This document shows, piece after piece, positions 15,339-25,355 of a stretch of DNA of 64,000 bases (positions are counted from its first letter, which is position 1; each line of letters opens with the position of its first letter). The notes below the pieces were generated by a model. It had not been told where the DNA came from. It made no database searches and worked only from the letters and a program-made list of their open reading frames with translations. The DNA is from DASUPK01 sp963821705 (GTDB taxonomy: Bacteria; Actinomycetota; Thermoleophilia; Solirubrobacterales; 70-9), in NCBI GenBank assembly GCA_963821705.1, contig CAWGEV010000005.1:539983-603982 (forward strand), given 5' to 3'. A program made the position numbers and the translations under genes.

Positions 15339-16907
15339 TTACAGCGGGATGTTGCCGTGCTTACGCTTCGGGCCCTCCACCCGCTTGGTCTGGAGGGTCC
15401 GGAGCGCGCGGATCAGCTTCGGGCGGGTCTGGTGGGGCTCGATCACGTCGTCGATGTAGCCGCGCTCGGCCGCCGAGTACGGGTTGGCGAAGTGCGCCTT
15501 GTAGTCGTCGATCAGCTTGGAGCGCCGCTCGTCCGGCGTCGGCGACTTCTGCAGGTCGCGCCGGTAGATGATGTTGACGGCGCCCTCGGGGCCCATCACC
15601 GCCACCTCAGCGGTCGGCCAGGCGAAGTTGAAGTCGGCCAGCATGTGCTTCGAGTTCATGACGTCGTAGGCGCCGCCGTAGGCCTTGCGGGTGACGACGG
15701 TGAGCTTCGGCACCGTCGCCTCGGTGAAGGCGTAGAGCAGCTTCGCGCCGTGGCGGATGATCCCGCCCCATTCCTGTGAGGTGCCGGGGAGGAAGCCGGG
15801 GACGTCGGTGAAGGTGAGCAGCGGCACGTTGAAGGCGTCGCAGGTGCGGACGAAGCGGGCCGCCTTCTCGGAGGCCTCGATGTCCAGGACCCCGGCGAGG
15901 AAGGCGGGCTGGTTGCCCACCACCCCGATCGGGTGGCCGTCGAGGCGTGAGAAGCCGCAGACGATGTTCTTGGCGAAGTGCTCGTGGACCTCGAAGAAGT
16001 CGCCGTCGTCGACGATCCGCGAGATCACGTCCCGCATGTCGTAGGGCTTCTGCGGGTCATCGGGGACGATAGTGTCGAGTTCGGGGTCCTCGCGGTCGGG
16101 GTCGTCGGTCGGCTCGACGCGCGGCGGCAACTCGAGGTTGTTGAGCGGCAGGAAGCTCATCAGGTACCGGACGTCCTCCAGGCACTGCTCCTCGTCGTCG
16201 GCGGCGAAGTGGGCGACTCCCGACTTCGAGTTGTGGCTCATCGCGCCGCCCAGCTCCTCGAACTCGACCTCCTCGCCGGTCACCGTCTTGATCACCTCTG
16301 GGCCCGTGATGAACATGTGGGAGGTCTCCTTGACCATGAAGATGAAGTCGGTCATGGCGGGCGAGTAGACCGCGCCGCCGGCGCACGGACCCATGATCAG
16401 GCTGATCTGCGGGATCACGCCGGAGCAGTTCACGTTGCGGACGAAGACGTCGCCGTAGGCACCGAGCGAGACGACGCCCTCCTGGATCCGCGCCCCGCCG
16501 GAGTCGTTGATCCCGATCACGGGAGCCCCGACCTTCGCGGCCAGGTCCATGACCTTGCACATCTTTTCGGCCATCACCTCGCCGAGCGAGCCGCCGAACA
16601 CGGTGAAGTCCTGAGAGAAGACGAAGACCGTGCGGCCGTCGATCGTCCCGTAGCCGGTCACCACCGCGTCGCCGTAGGGGCGGCGCTTGTCCATCTCGAA
16701 CTCGTGGGTGCGATGGCGGACGAAGGTGTCGAGCTCCTCGAAGGAGCCTGGGTCCAGGAGCTTCTCGATCCGCTCGCGGGCGGTGAGCTTGCCCTTGGCG
16801 TGCTGCTTCTCGACCGCTTCCTCGCTGCCGGCGTGCATCGCCTCGTCGCGCAGCTCACGGAGGTAGGCGAGCTTCTCCTCGTGAGTGACCGGGTTCTTCT
16901 CACGCAT
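15339..16907 (-). CDS. pccB: acyl-CoA (propionyl-CoA) carboxylase beta subunit
   Basis: The 522-residue carboxyltransferase moves the carboxyl group from biotin to propionyl- or acetyl-CoA. The N-terminal crotonase-like half has KLTARERIEKLLDPGSF and INDSGGARIQEGV. The C-terminal half contains DVPGFLPGTSQEWGGIIRHGAKLLYAF as separate conserved strings, and it ends in the family's HGNIPL. Full-length beta subunits are 510-540 residues. Its first 8 bases overlap the acyltransferase gene upstream, and the epsilon subunit follows directly. The alpha subunit is probably the protein at 947-2776. With the mutase at 18164 it forms the propionate-to-succinyl-CoA route. Confidence 0.94.
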   Translation of the reverse strand: MREKNPVTHEEKLAYLRELRDEAMHAGSEEAVEKQHAKGKLTARERIEKLLDPGSFEELDTFVRHRTHEFEMDKRRPYGDAVVTGYGTIDGRTVFVFSQDFTVFGGSLGEVMAEKMCKVMDLAAKVGAPVIGINDSGGARIQEGVVSLGAYGDVFVRNVNCSGVIPQISLIMGPCAGGAVYSPAMTDFIFMVKETSHMFITGPEVIKTVTGEEVEFEELGGAMSHNSKSGVAHFAADDEEQCLEDVRYLMSFLPLNNLELPPRVEPTDDPDREDPELDTIVPDDPQKPYDMRDVISRIVDDGDFFEVHEHFAKNIVCGFSRLDGHPIGVVGNQPAFLAGVLDIEASEKAARFVRTCDAFNVPLLTFTDVPGFLPGTSQEWGGIIRHGAKLLYAFTEATVPKLTVVTRKAYGGAYDVMNSKHMLADFNFAWPTAEVAVMGPEGAVNIIYRRDLQKSPTPDERRSKLIDDYKAHFANPYSAAERGYIDDVIEPHQTRPKLIRALRTLQTKRVEGPKRKHGNIPL

Positions 16908-18129
16908 CGGAGTGGCGGAGTCTAGGCGCAGCGACCGAGCGGAACGGGTGTCGTCGCGCGTCGAGCACCCAGCGCTTGATTGGCAGCTCGACGAACCGCC
17001 GCGAGACCCACGCGTAGGCGATCGAGATCGGAAGCACCGTCCCGAACCAGAGCAGGGCGGCCTTGGGGCTGCCGTCTCGTGGGAGGTCGAGCCAGACCAG
17101 ACCGACGTACCACGCGGCGACCAGGTGGATCAGGTAGATCCCGTAGCTGAGCTCGGCGAGCTTGGCGGCGGGCCGATTCGCGAACGGCTTCTGGAGCCAG
17201 AGCGGCGCGAGGATGATCGAAGCCATCAGCGCCGCCCGGGACGCGGAGAAGGCCATCGTCAGGACCGGGGTCTCGCGGGCGGTGCTGCCGCCGATGATCC
17301 CGGTCGAGGCGTTCGAGGCGTGACGGCCGTAGAGGTAGGCGCAGATCGCGCAGGCGACGAGCGAGGCTGCGGCGGCGACCAGGGCTCGTCCCCGGAGCCG
17401 GCGCACCAGGTCCCGCTTGCCGATCTCCACGTAGGCCCAGGCCCCGGTCATGCCCAGCGCGAAGGAGAACGCCCAGCCGGGCAGCTCGTCGGTCGCGATC
17501 AGCTGGCTCACCCAGGTCGCCTCGTTGCTGTGATCGAGCCAGCCGAAGACGCCCGGCAGGTGGATGACGGCCAGCTTCCAGCCGAGGGTCATCGCCGCCG
17601 CGATGGCCAGCCCGGTCAGCGGGTGGCGGTAGTAGGAGCGAGCGATGAACGGGAAGACGAAGTAGAAGCCGACGATCACGGAGATCATCCAGAGGGCGCC
17701 GTTGATGCCCAGGCCGACCTGAAAGGTGCCGTCGAAGAGGCGGATCGGCATCTGGAGCGCAGCCATGTCGGCCAAGATCTCGGGGAGCCGGTGGAAGAAC
17801 CTGAAGTCCGCCTGCCCGGGGACGACGACCAGCAGGAGGATGACCACCGCGATGCTCAGCCAGTAGGCCGGCAGCAGCCGAACGGCGCGGCCGACGGCGA
17901 AGTCGCGAATCGAGCCGAGCCGCCCCTCCCGGAAGACCACCGGCAGGAAGATGACGAAGCCGGAGATGATGAAGAAGGTGTCGATGATGTTGCCCAGGAG
18001 GCCCCACGCCACCAGGGAGATGTGGGTCCCCGGGGTCACCACCTTCGAGAGCAGCAGCAGGTGCAGGCTGACCACCCCGAGGATGGCGTAGCCGCGGAAT
18101 CCATCCAGGACCGGAGCGCGCCTTCCCAT
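16900..18129 (-). CDS. acyltransferase family 3 (OafA/YrhL-like) membrane protein
   Basis: This 409-residue integral membrane acyltransferase has about ten transmembrane helices. LDGFRGYAILGVVSLHLL contains the family's catalytic His, and FFIISGFVIFLP is the second signature (usually FFVLSGFL). Such proteins acetylate or otherwise O-acylate sugars or peptidoglycan on the outer membrane face. The cytoplasmic C-terminus is short and basic. The stop overlaps the pccB start by 8 bases, so the two are translationally coupled even though no functional link between them is known. Confidence 0.88.
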   Translation of the reverse strand: MGRRAPVLDGFRGYAILGVVSLHLLLLSKVVTPGTHISLVAWGLLGNIIDTFFIISGFVIFLPVVFREGRLGSIRDFAVGRAVRLLPAYWLSIAVVILLLVVVPGQADFRFFHRLPEILADMAALQMPIRLFDGTFQVGLGINGALWMISVIVGFYFVFPFIARSYYRHPLTGLAIAAAMTLGWKLAVIHLPGVFGWLDHSNEATWVSQLIATDELPGWAFSFALGMTGAWAYVEIGKRDLVRRLRGRALVAAAASLVACAICAYLYGRHASNASTGIIGGSTARETPVLTMAFSASRAALMASIILAPLWLQKPFANRPAAKLAELSYGIYLIHLVAAWYVGLVWLDLPRDGSPKAALLWFGTVLPISIAYAWVSRRFVELPIKRWVLDARRHPFRSVAAPRLRHSDA

Positions 18130-18163
18130 GGCGGGGCGATTCTAGGTAACGGCCCGGGGCGGC

Positions 18164-19780
18164 CTAGAAGAACGCGCCGCCGCGGTACTCGCCGAAGACG
18201 TCCCGCATCGCGTTGCAGACGTCGCCGATCGAACCGCCCACCCGGAGGGCCTCCTTGATGGGCGGCAGCAGGTTGCCGTCGCCGCGGGCGACGTCGCGGA
18301 GGGTCTCCAGCCGCCGGTCGAGCTCGGCCTGGTCGCGCGCCCCCTTGAACTTCGCCAGGCGCGCGAGCTGCCGCCTCTCTGACTCCGGATCGACCCTGAG
18401 GATGTCGACGTCGTCGACCTGGTCGGTGACGTACTTGTTGACGCCGACGATGATGTCCTGGCCGCTCTGGTAGCGCTCGTGGTAGCTGGCGGCAGACTCC
18501 TCGATCTCCCGCTGCATGAACTCGAGAGCGTTGACCGAGCCGCCCAGGTCCTCGACCTTCTTCATCAGCTCCCAGGAGCGCTCCTCGATCTCGTCGGTGA
18601 GGGACTCGACGAAGTAGGAGCCCGCGAAGGGGTCGACGGTGTCGGCGACGCCGGACTCGTGGGCGAGCACCTGCTGCGTGCGCAGCGCGATTCGCGCCGA
18701 GCGCTCGGTGGGGAGGGCGAGTGCCTCATCGAAGCCGTTGGTGTGGAGCGACTGGGTGCCGCCGGCGACCGCCGCGAAGCCCTGGAGGGCGACCCGGATG
18801 ATGTTCACCTCCGGCTGCTGGGCCTGGAGGGTCACCCCGCCCGTCTGGGTGTGGAAGCGGATCATCTGCGCCTTCTCCTCGGTGGCGCCGAATCGCTCCT
18901 TCATGATGTGGGCCCACATCCGGCGGACCGCCCGGAACTTGGCGATCTCCTGGAAGACGTTGTTGTGGCCGTTGAAGAAGAACGCGAGCCGCTGGCCGAA
19001 CTTGTTGACGTCGAGGCCAGCGGCGATCCCCGCCTCCACATAGGCGATCGCGTTGGCGAGGGTGAAGGCCACCTCCTGCACGGCCGAGCAGCCCTTCTCG
19101 CGGATGTGGTACCCGCTGATCGAGATCGTGTTCCACTTCGGCACGTTCTCGTCGCAGTACTCGAAGATGTTGGTGGTGAGCCGCATCGTCGGCTCGGGCG
19201 GGTAGATGTAGTTGCCGCGGGAGATGTACTCCTTGAGCACGTCGTTCTGGACGGTGCCGCGCAGCTCCTCTGAGGGAACGCCCTGCTCCTCGCCGACCAG
19301 CTCGTAGAGCAGCAGGAGGATCGCCGCGGGGGCGTTGATCGTCATCGAGGTCGAGACCTCGGCCAGCGAGATCTGGTCGAAGCAGATCCGCATGTCCTCG
19401 ATCGTGTCGATGGGGACGCCGGTGCGGCCCACCTCTCCCTGGCAGAGGGGGTCGTCGGAGTCGCGGCCGAGCTGGGTGGGGAGGTCGAAGGCCATCGAGA
19501 GGCCGGTCGAGCCGTGCTCGGTCAGGTAGCGGTAGCGCTCGTTGGTGTCCTCGGGGCTGGCGAAGCCGGCGTACTGGCGCATCGTCCAGAGCCGGTCGCG
19601 GTACATGCCGGGATGGATGCCGCGGGTGAAGGGGTACTCGCCGGGCTCGCCGAGGCGCTCCTGGAGGCCGGGCTTGACGTCGTCCTCCTCATACAGGCGC
19701 TTGATCTCGATCCCGGAGTCGGTGATCCGGTGCTCGGCGCGCTCCTCCTCGGGGAGCACCGGAGCGATGTAGCGATGCAC
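18164..19780 (-). CDS. methylmalonyl-CoA mutase family, large (catalytic) subunit
   Basis: The 538-residue catalytic TIM-barrel subunit is of the adenosylcobalamin-dependent acyl-CoA mutase type. The B12-binding domain is absent, so a separate small subunit is needed; none is in the window. Signatures include TMRQYAGF, FDLPTQLGRDSDDP, TMTINAPAAILLLLY, ISGYHIREKGC and FHTQTGGVTLQAQQPEVN. The Tyr in NERYRYL and the Arg in EYISRGNYIYPPEP align with methylmalonyl-CoA mutase residues that contact the substrate carboxylate; isobutyryl-CoA mutases have Phe and Gln there. That favours methylmalonyl-CoA, though ethylmalonyl-type relatives cannot be excluded. It sits next to the propionyl-CoA carboxylase run. 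Confidence 0.88.
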   Translation of the reverse strand: MHRYIAPVLPEEERAEHRITDSGIEIKRLYEEDDVKPGLQERLGEPGEYPFTRGIHPGMYRDRLWTMRQYAGFASPEDTNERYRYLTEHGSTGLSMAFDLPTQLGRDSDDPLCQGEVGRTGVPIDTIEDMRICFDQISLAEVSTSMTINAPAAILLLLYELVGEEQGVPSEELRGTVQNDVLKEYISRGNYIYPPEPTMRLTTNIFEYCDENVPKWNTISISGYHIREKGCSAVQEVAFTLANAIAYVEAGIAAGLDVNKFGQRLAFFFNGHNNVFQEIAKFRAVRRMWAHIMKERFGATEEKAQMIRFHTQTGGVTLQAQQPEVNIIRVALQGFAAVAGGTQSLHTNGFDEALALPTERSARIALRTQQVLAHESGVADTVDPFAGSYFVESLTDEIEERSWELMKKVEDLGGSVNALEFMQREIEESAASYHERYQSGQDIIVGVNKYVTDQVDDVDILRVDPESERRQLARLAKFKGARDQAELDRRLETLRDVARGDGNLLPPIKEALRVGGSIGDVCNAMRDVFGEYRGGAFF

Positions 19781-19812
19781 GTCGTCCTCGATGCGGACAG
19801 GATAGATAGAGC

Positions 19813-20760
19813 TCAGGAGACGCTGATCCCCAGCTTGCCCTGTGTGTGTTTCTCCTGCAGGTCCGCGAGCGCCGCTCCCGCCTGCTCGAGCGGGTAGGTC
19901 CTCTGGATCGGGACCCTCAGGGTGTCCTCCCCCAGTAGCCCGGCGAGGGCCTCGATCGCTCCACGGTCGCCCGAGCCCATCACGTTGTGTCGGCCGGGCC
20001 CCTCGCCCGCCGCGCCCACCGGCGAGGCGACCCGCCCGCCATCCGCCAGTGCGGCGGCGTAGACGTCCAGGTCCTCTGGGCTGCGGGAGACCGTGTCGAT
20101 CAGGGCGGCGACCCCGCCCGATTCGAGCTCGCGTGCCTGGGCGGCGACATCGCCATCGCGTGGGATGACGTGATCGACTCCGAGGTCCACGAGGTAGCCC
20201 TCGTCCTCGGGCAGCGCCGGCGCGATGACGTGGGCGCCCGCCCGCCTGGCGAGCTGCACGGCGGCCGTCCCGACGCCGCCGGCTGCTCCGATCACCAAGA
20301 CCGCGTCCCGGGGCTTCAGGTCGACTGCGTCGATCGCGGCCATCCCGGTGAGCGACGCTACCCCGGCGGCACCGGCCGTCTCGAACGCGACACCAGCGGG
20401 CTTCCCGGCGACGAACCCACCGGCAGTGGGCACCACGGCGAGCTCCGTCCAGGCGCCCGAGCGGACGCTCGGACCGGTCGCTCCTATGAAGCCGAACACC
20501 TCGTCGCCGTTCTCGAAGCCGGTCGCGCCGGATCCGACCCGCTCAACCGTGCCGGCGAAGTCGCGACCGAGGGTGACCGGGAACTCGTAGTCGGCCATTC
20601 CCCGCAGCATCCCCGAGGCGACCGCGGCATCGACCGGGTTCACGGAGGACGCTTTGACTCGGACGACCAGCTCGTTCTCGGCCGGCTGCGGCTCCGGCAG
20701 GTCCTCACGGAGCCGAAGCTCAGCATCGAAATCGTCGAGGACGAAAGCCTTCATCCACAA
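19813..20760 (-). CDS. NADP-dependent quinone-type oxidoreductase (zinc-free MDR family)
   Basis: This 315-residue medium-chain dehydrogenase/reductase shows KASSVNPVDAAVASG and FPVTLGRDFAGTVERVG, the GroES-like domain lacking the structural-zinc Cys lobe. The cofactor loop is VLVIGAAGGVGTAAVQLAR. Zinc-ligand residues of alcohol dehydrogenases are not present, so it is the quinone oxidoreductase/enoyl-reductase type. The likely start is MKAF, two codons into the frame given. It stands alone between the mutase and the SRPBCC gene. Confidence 0.87.
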   Translation of the reverse strand: MWMKAFVLDDFDAELRLREDLPEPQPAENELVVRVKASSVNPVDAAVASGMLRGMADYEFPVTLGRDFAGTVERVGSGATGFENGDEVFGFIGATGPSVRSGAWTELAVVPTAGGFVAGKPAGVAFETAGAAGVASLTGMAAIDAVDLKPRDAVLVIGAAGGVGTAAVQLARRAGAHVIAPALPEDEGYLVDLGVDHVIPRDGDVAAQARELESGGVAALIDTVSRSPEDLDVYAAALADGGRVASPVGAAGEGPGRHNVMGSGDRGAIEALAGLLGEDTLRVPIQRTYPLEQAGAALADLQEKHTQGKLGISVS

Positions 20761-20845
20761 GGATCATTGCACACTCAAGTATCTGCCTGATGCTCAGCCG
20801 CGCTCGTAGACGCGGGAGGGCACGGCCCCTCAGTCGATTGGGCGC

Positions 20846-21364
20846 TCAGAACCCGAAGAAACGGCGGCGCTTCTTCTTTGGCTCGGGCGGAGAAGCCTCG
20901 GCGGCCACCGGCTCCAGGACCTCGGGCTCGGGCTCCCGATCGGGCTCGGGCTCGGGCTCGGCCGGCTTCTCCTCGACGACGGCGATCTGCGGCTCCGGCG
21001 CCGGAAGCTTGGGTGCCTCAGGCTCCTCGCGCTCGCCCAAGCCCTCGAAGGGTCGCTTGGTCGGCGTCGCCAGCTCGTCGAGGACGGCGTCGAGCCAGCC
21101 CTCGAGCTTGGTCGGCTCCTTGCCGTTGTCCGCGCTGACGCTGACGTTCGTGCCCCAGCCCTTCTCGGCCAATTCCACCTCGATGCGGCCTTCCTCGTCG
21201 GCGGTCTTCCAGGCGAGCTTCGACTCCTCGACTCGCTCGTAGACCTCGACGTCGGCCGCATGGCCGATCAGGCCCGACATCAGGCCCTCCATGCGGCCCG
21301 GATGGTCGAGCTGCTCCCAGACTTCGGGAGGGCTCTTCACCAGGGTGCGGCTTGCGGTCTTCAT
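20846..21364 (-). CDS. SRPBCC-like protein with acidic/proline tail and basic-aromatic C-terminus
   Basis: The 172-residue protein opens MKTASRTLVKSPPEVWEQLDHPGRMEGL, the usual start of START/SRPBCC small-molecule-binding folds. The compact domain ends at about residue 80-100. After that comes a Pro/Glu/Ala-rich linker (PEPEPDREPEPEVLEP) and a final KKKRRRFFGF. The tail looks like an extended spacer holding a short basic-aromatic membrane- or partner-binding peptide at its end. No close functional assignment is possible. Confidence 0.65.
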   Translation of the reverse strand: MKTASRTLVKSPPEVWEQLDHPGRMEGLMSGLIGHAADVEVYERVEESKLAWKTADEEGRIEVELAEKGWGTNVSVSADNGKEPTKLEGWLDAVLDELATPTKRPFEGLGEREEPEAPKLPAPEPQIAVVEEKPAEPEPEPDREPEPEVLEPVAAEASPPEPKKKRRRFFGF

Positions 21365-21430
21365 GGTGCGGGCATTCGTGCGCCGCCGCGGGCCTCCTGC
21401 CGCTTATCCGAGTTGGGCGAAACCGCCCGC

Positions 21431-22522
21431 CTAGCGGGCCAGGAAGGCCTCGACCGCGCCCGCCGCTCGCGGTCCCGCCTGCCCGTCCCAGAGCGGGATC
21501 TCGGGCGGCCTCTCGGGCAGATCCGAGGCGAGCACCCGCTGGGCGGCCTCCTGCAGCGCGGCCGGGTCGACCCCGACCAGCTCGTTGGTGCCCAGCTCGA
21601 TCGTGATCGGCCGCTCGGTGGTCGTGCGGTAGGTGATGCAGGGCGTGCCGAGCACCGTGGTCTCCTCCTGGACTCCTCCCGAGTCGGTGATGACGAGGCG
21701 CGCCTCCGCCTCCAGTGCGATGAAGTCCGTGTAGTCCATCGGCGGGGTCAGCATCACCTTGCCCCAGCCGGAGCCCGCGCCCGAGAGACGCTCGCGCGTC
21801 CGCGGATGCACCGGGAAGACGACCGGCATCGTGTCCGCGAGGCCGGCGAGGACGTCCATCGCCGGGCCGAGCTTCTCGGGGTCGTCGACGAGGGCCGGGC
21901 GGTGCAGGGTGACCAGGACGAACTCGCGGCTCTTCACCGCGTTCCGACCGAGGACCGCCGGGCGGTTCACGTCCTCGAGGAGCCTGAGCAGGCTGTCGAT
22001 CATCGTGTTGCCGACCAGCTCCACGCCGTCCCCGGCGATTCCCTCGCCGGCGAGGTTCTCGACCGCGTCGGGGCTGGTGCAGAGGAGCACGTCCGAGATC
22101 CGGTCGGTCAGGACCCGGTTCACCTCCTCCGGCATCTCCCAGTCGCCGGAGCGCAGCCCAGACTCGATGTGGGCGACGGGCACGTTCAGCTTGGCCGCCG
22201 CGAGCGCGGCCGCGAGCGTCGAGTTGACGTCGCCGGCGACCATCACCAGGTCGGCGGGATGTTCGAGCAGGTCGGCCTCGACCCCGGTGAGGGCGGCCGC
22301 GGTCTGTTGGGCGTGGGTCCCGGAGCCGACGCCGAGGTTGGCGTCCGGCTCGCGCATGCCGAGACGCTCGATGAAGCCGCCGGACAGGGCCTGGTCATAG
22401 TGCTGGCCGGTGTGGAGCAGGCGGACGGAGACGCCGTCGGATTGCTCCAGGGCGGCAATCACCGGAGCCGACTTGACGAAGTTCGGTCGCGCCCCCACGA
22501 CCGCGAGCACCACTGGGGTCAC
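21431..22522 (-). CDS. wecB: UDP-N-acetylglucosamine 2-epimerase (non-hydrolysing)
   Basis: The 363-residue enzyme interconverts UDP-GlcNAc and UDP-ManNAc for surface polysaccharide synthesis. Motifs are VVGARPNFVKSAPV, LLHTGQHYDQALS, GDVNSTLA, HIESGLRSGDWEMPEE, TLHRPALVDDP and ITDSGGVQEETTVLGTPCI, all family-defining. The frame runs on upstream through the divergent SDR gene, but the GTG at 22522 (VTPVVLAVVGARPN) is the natural start and fits normal length. Confidence 0.94.
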   Translation of the reverse strand: MTPVVLAVVGARPNFVKSAPVIAALEQSDGVSVRLLHTGQHYDQALSGGFIERLGMREPDANLGVGSGTHAQQTAAALTGVEADLLEHPADLVMVAGDVNSTLAAALAAAKLNVPVAHIESGLRSGDWEMPEEVNRVLTDRISDVLLCTSPDAVENLAGEGIAGDGVELVGNTMIDSLLRLLEDVNRPAVLGRNAVKSREFVLVTLHRPALVDDPEKLGPAMDVLAGLADTMPVVFPVHPRTRERLSGAGSGWGKVMLTPPMDYTDFIALEAEARLVITDSGGVQEETTVLGTPCITYRTTTERPITIELGTNELVGVDPAALQEAAQRVLASDLPERPPEIPLWDGQAGPRAAGAVEAFLAR

Positions 22523-22579
22523 GCGGAGGAACCTAGTGGAATGGCCAGCCGGATCGGCTTCGGTAGTGTCCTCCGCCGT

Positions 22580-23458
22580 ATGGCCGGCAACTCGAGCGGC
22601 GCAGTGGTGGTCACAGGGGCATCCACCGGAATCGGCCGGGCCACCGCCCTGATGCTCGACAGGAAGGGCTACCGCGTCTTCGCCGGGGTACGCAAGCAGG
22701 CGGACGCGAAGTCGCTCCAGGAGGAGGGCTCCGACCGGCTCACCCCGATCACGATCGACGTCACCAAGGACCGCTCCATCACCGCCGCCAAGAACAAGGT
22801 CCAGCGCGCCGTCGGCAAGGACGGCCTGGTGGGACTGGTCAACAACGCGGGCGTGGGCGGAGGCGGTCCGATCGAGTTCATGCCGCTCGACGACTTCCGC
22901 GACACGCTGGAGGTGAACCTGGTCGGCCAGCTCGCCGTCACGCAGGCCTTTCTGCCGCAGCTCCGCAAGGCGAAGGGGACGGTCGTCTTCATCGCCTCCA
23001 TCGGGGGCCGGATCGCGAGCCCGTTCCTCTCTCCGTACAGCGCCAGCAAGTTCGGCATCGAGGCCATCGGCGAATCGCTGCGTGGCGAGCTCAAGCCCTG
23101 GGACATCGACGTCGTCGTGGTCGAGCCGGGATCGATCGACACCGCGATCTGGGGGAAGGGCGCCGACACGGCCAATGATCAGCTCAAGGGCATGCCGCCG
23201 AACGCCCGCCGCCTCTACGGCAAGCAGCTCAAGAGGTTCACCGAGTTGCTGGGGGAGACCGCGAGCCGCGGCATCCATCCCGACAAGGTCGCCAAGGTGG
23301 TCCACAAGGCGATCAGCTCGGACAAGCCGAAGTACCGGTACCTCGTCGGGACCGACGCGAAGGTCGCCGCCCGGCTCAAGGGCAACCTCCCCGAACGCAC
23401 CTTCGCGAAGCTCGCCGGCCGTCAGGCCAAGCTGCCGACCGACGTCCCGGCGAAGTAG
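22580..23458 (+). CDS. short-chain dehydrogenase/reductase
   Basis: This classical SDR has about 292 residues. The cofactor motif is VTGASTGIGRATAL, followed by NNAGVGGGG, a catalytic Ser in FIASIGGR, and YSASKFGIEAIGESL holding the YxxxK pair. The C-terminal 60 residues extend beyond the core and are Lys-rich. ATG 22580 (MAGNSSGA) is preferred; an in-frame ATG at 22541 would add 13 residues. Substrate is unknown. Divergent from wecB and convergent with the PEP-mutase-like gene. Confidence 0.88.
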   Translation: MAGNSSGAVVVTGASTGIGRATALMLDRKGYRVFAGVRKQADAKSLQEEGSDRLTPITIDVTKDRSITAAKNKVQRAVGKDGLVGLVNNAGVGGGGPIEFMPLDDFRDTLEVNLVGQLAVTQAFLPQLRKAKGTVVFIASIGGRIASPFLSPYSASKFGIEAIGESLRGELKPWDIDVVVVEPGSIDTAIWGKGADTANDQLKGMPPNARRLYGKQLKRFTELLGETASRGIHPDKVAKVVHKAISSDKPKYRYLVGTDAKVAARLKGNLPERTFAKLAGRQAKLPTDVPAK

Positions 23459-23471
23459 CTGCCCTGGACGC

Positions 23472-23493
23472 AGCCGGCGAGCTGAGGCCGGCT
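23472..23493. terminator. hairpin between convergent genes
   Basis: A perfect 7-bp stem, AGCCGGC / GCCGGCT, with an 8-base loop sits exactly between the SDR stop (23458) and the stop of the minus-strand PEP-mutase-like gene (23494). It could terminate both transcripts. No U-tract is evident. Confidence 0.45.
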
Positions 23494-24297
23494 CTAGCCG
23501 AGCCAGTCCTTGATCCGGGGGTCGGGAGGGGTGAGAGCCGAGAAGTCGCCGTCGAGCAGCCGCTCGGCCGCCTCGACCGCGGGGTTGATCGCGGTCCAGG
23601 TGAGGGCGCTCCCGATGCTCGCCCGCTGGCCGCCGAGCTCGCCGATCTCCGCGAGGCTCAACCCGAGGCGGCCGAAGGCCAGGACGTTGACCGGCTTCGA
23701 GACCGCATCGCAGATCGCCCTGAGGTCATCGACCTCCATGACGAACGGCGCGTAGAGGACGTCAGCGCCCGCGTCCTCGTAGGCCCGGAGGCGGGCGATG
23801 GTGTCGTCGAGGTCGGGATTGCCGCGCAGGTGGTTCTCGGCCCTGGCGGTGAGGGTGAACGGGAAGTCGAGCGACCGCGCCGCCTCGATCGCCGCGGCGA
23901 GCCGCTCGACGGCCTCGTCGAGCTCGTAGAGGCGCCCCGCCTCGCGGTCGTAGTCCTCGATCGAGCCGCCGACCGCGCCCGCCTCGGCGGCGCCGGTGAT
24001 GGCCCGGGCGGCGTCCTCTGGCGCCGGGCCGTAGCCGTTCTCCAGATCCACCGAGACCGGCAGGTCGGTGACGGCGGAGATCGACGCGACGTGGGCCCGC
24101 GTGTCGTCCAGCGTGACCTGGCCGTCGGGCCGGCCGAGGCTGAAGGCGAAGCCGCCGCTGGTCGTGGCGAGGGCCTTGAAGCCGAGGCCCTCCAGGATCT
24201 TGGCGGTGCCGGCGTCCCAGGGATTCGGGATGACGAAGGGCTCACCCTCGTGAAGGGCCCGGAAGGACTCAGCCTTCTCCTTCTGGGTCAGGCTCAC
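23494..24297 (-). CDS. isocitrate lyase / PEP mutase family protein
   Basis: The 267-residue TIM-barrel protein is of the PEP-mutase/isocitrate-lyase superfamily. NPWDAGTAKILEGLGFKALATTS is the N-terminal signature, and VSVDLENGYG supplies the Mg2+-binding acidic residues. GGSIEDYD, TARAENHL and VNVLAFGRLGLSLAEIGELG follow in the usual order. The KKCGH-type catalytic loop of isocitrate lyase is absent. The exact activity (methylisocitrate lyase, oxaloacetate hydrolase or similar) is unresolved. The nearby propionyl-CoA genes do not imply a methylcitrate cycle on their own. Confidence 0.85.
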   Translation of the reverse strand: MSLTQKEKAESFRALHEGEPFVIPNPWDAGTAKILEGLGFKALATTSGGFAFSLGRPDGQVTLDDTRAHVASISAVTDLPVSVDLENGYGPAPEDAARAITGAAEAGAVGGSIEDYDREAGRLYELDEAVERLAAAIEAARSLDFPFTLTARAENHLRGNPDLDDTIARLRAYEDAGADVLYAPFVMEVDDLRAICDAVSKPVNVLAFGRLGLSLAEIGELGGQRASIGSALTWTAINPAVEAAERLLDGDFSALTPPDPRIKDWLG

Positions 24298-24355
24298 CCA
24301 CTCTTCATATCAGGGCGATCCTTTCGGCCCTCACCCTGGAGGCCGGCGCGCGAGG

Positions 24356-25303
<948 letters not shown>

Positions 25304-25355
25304 GAGGAGGCGAGGATAGCCAGCGGTGCAGAGGGCGGCGACAGGTCGCTGGCAA

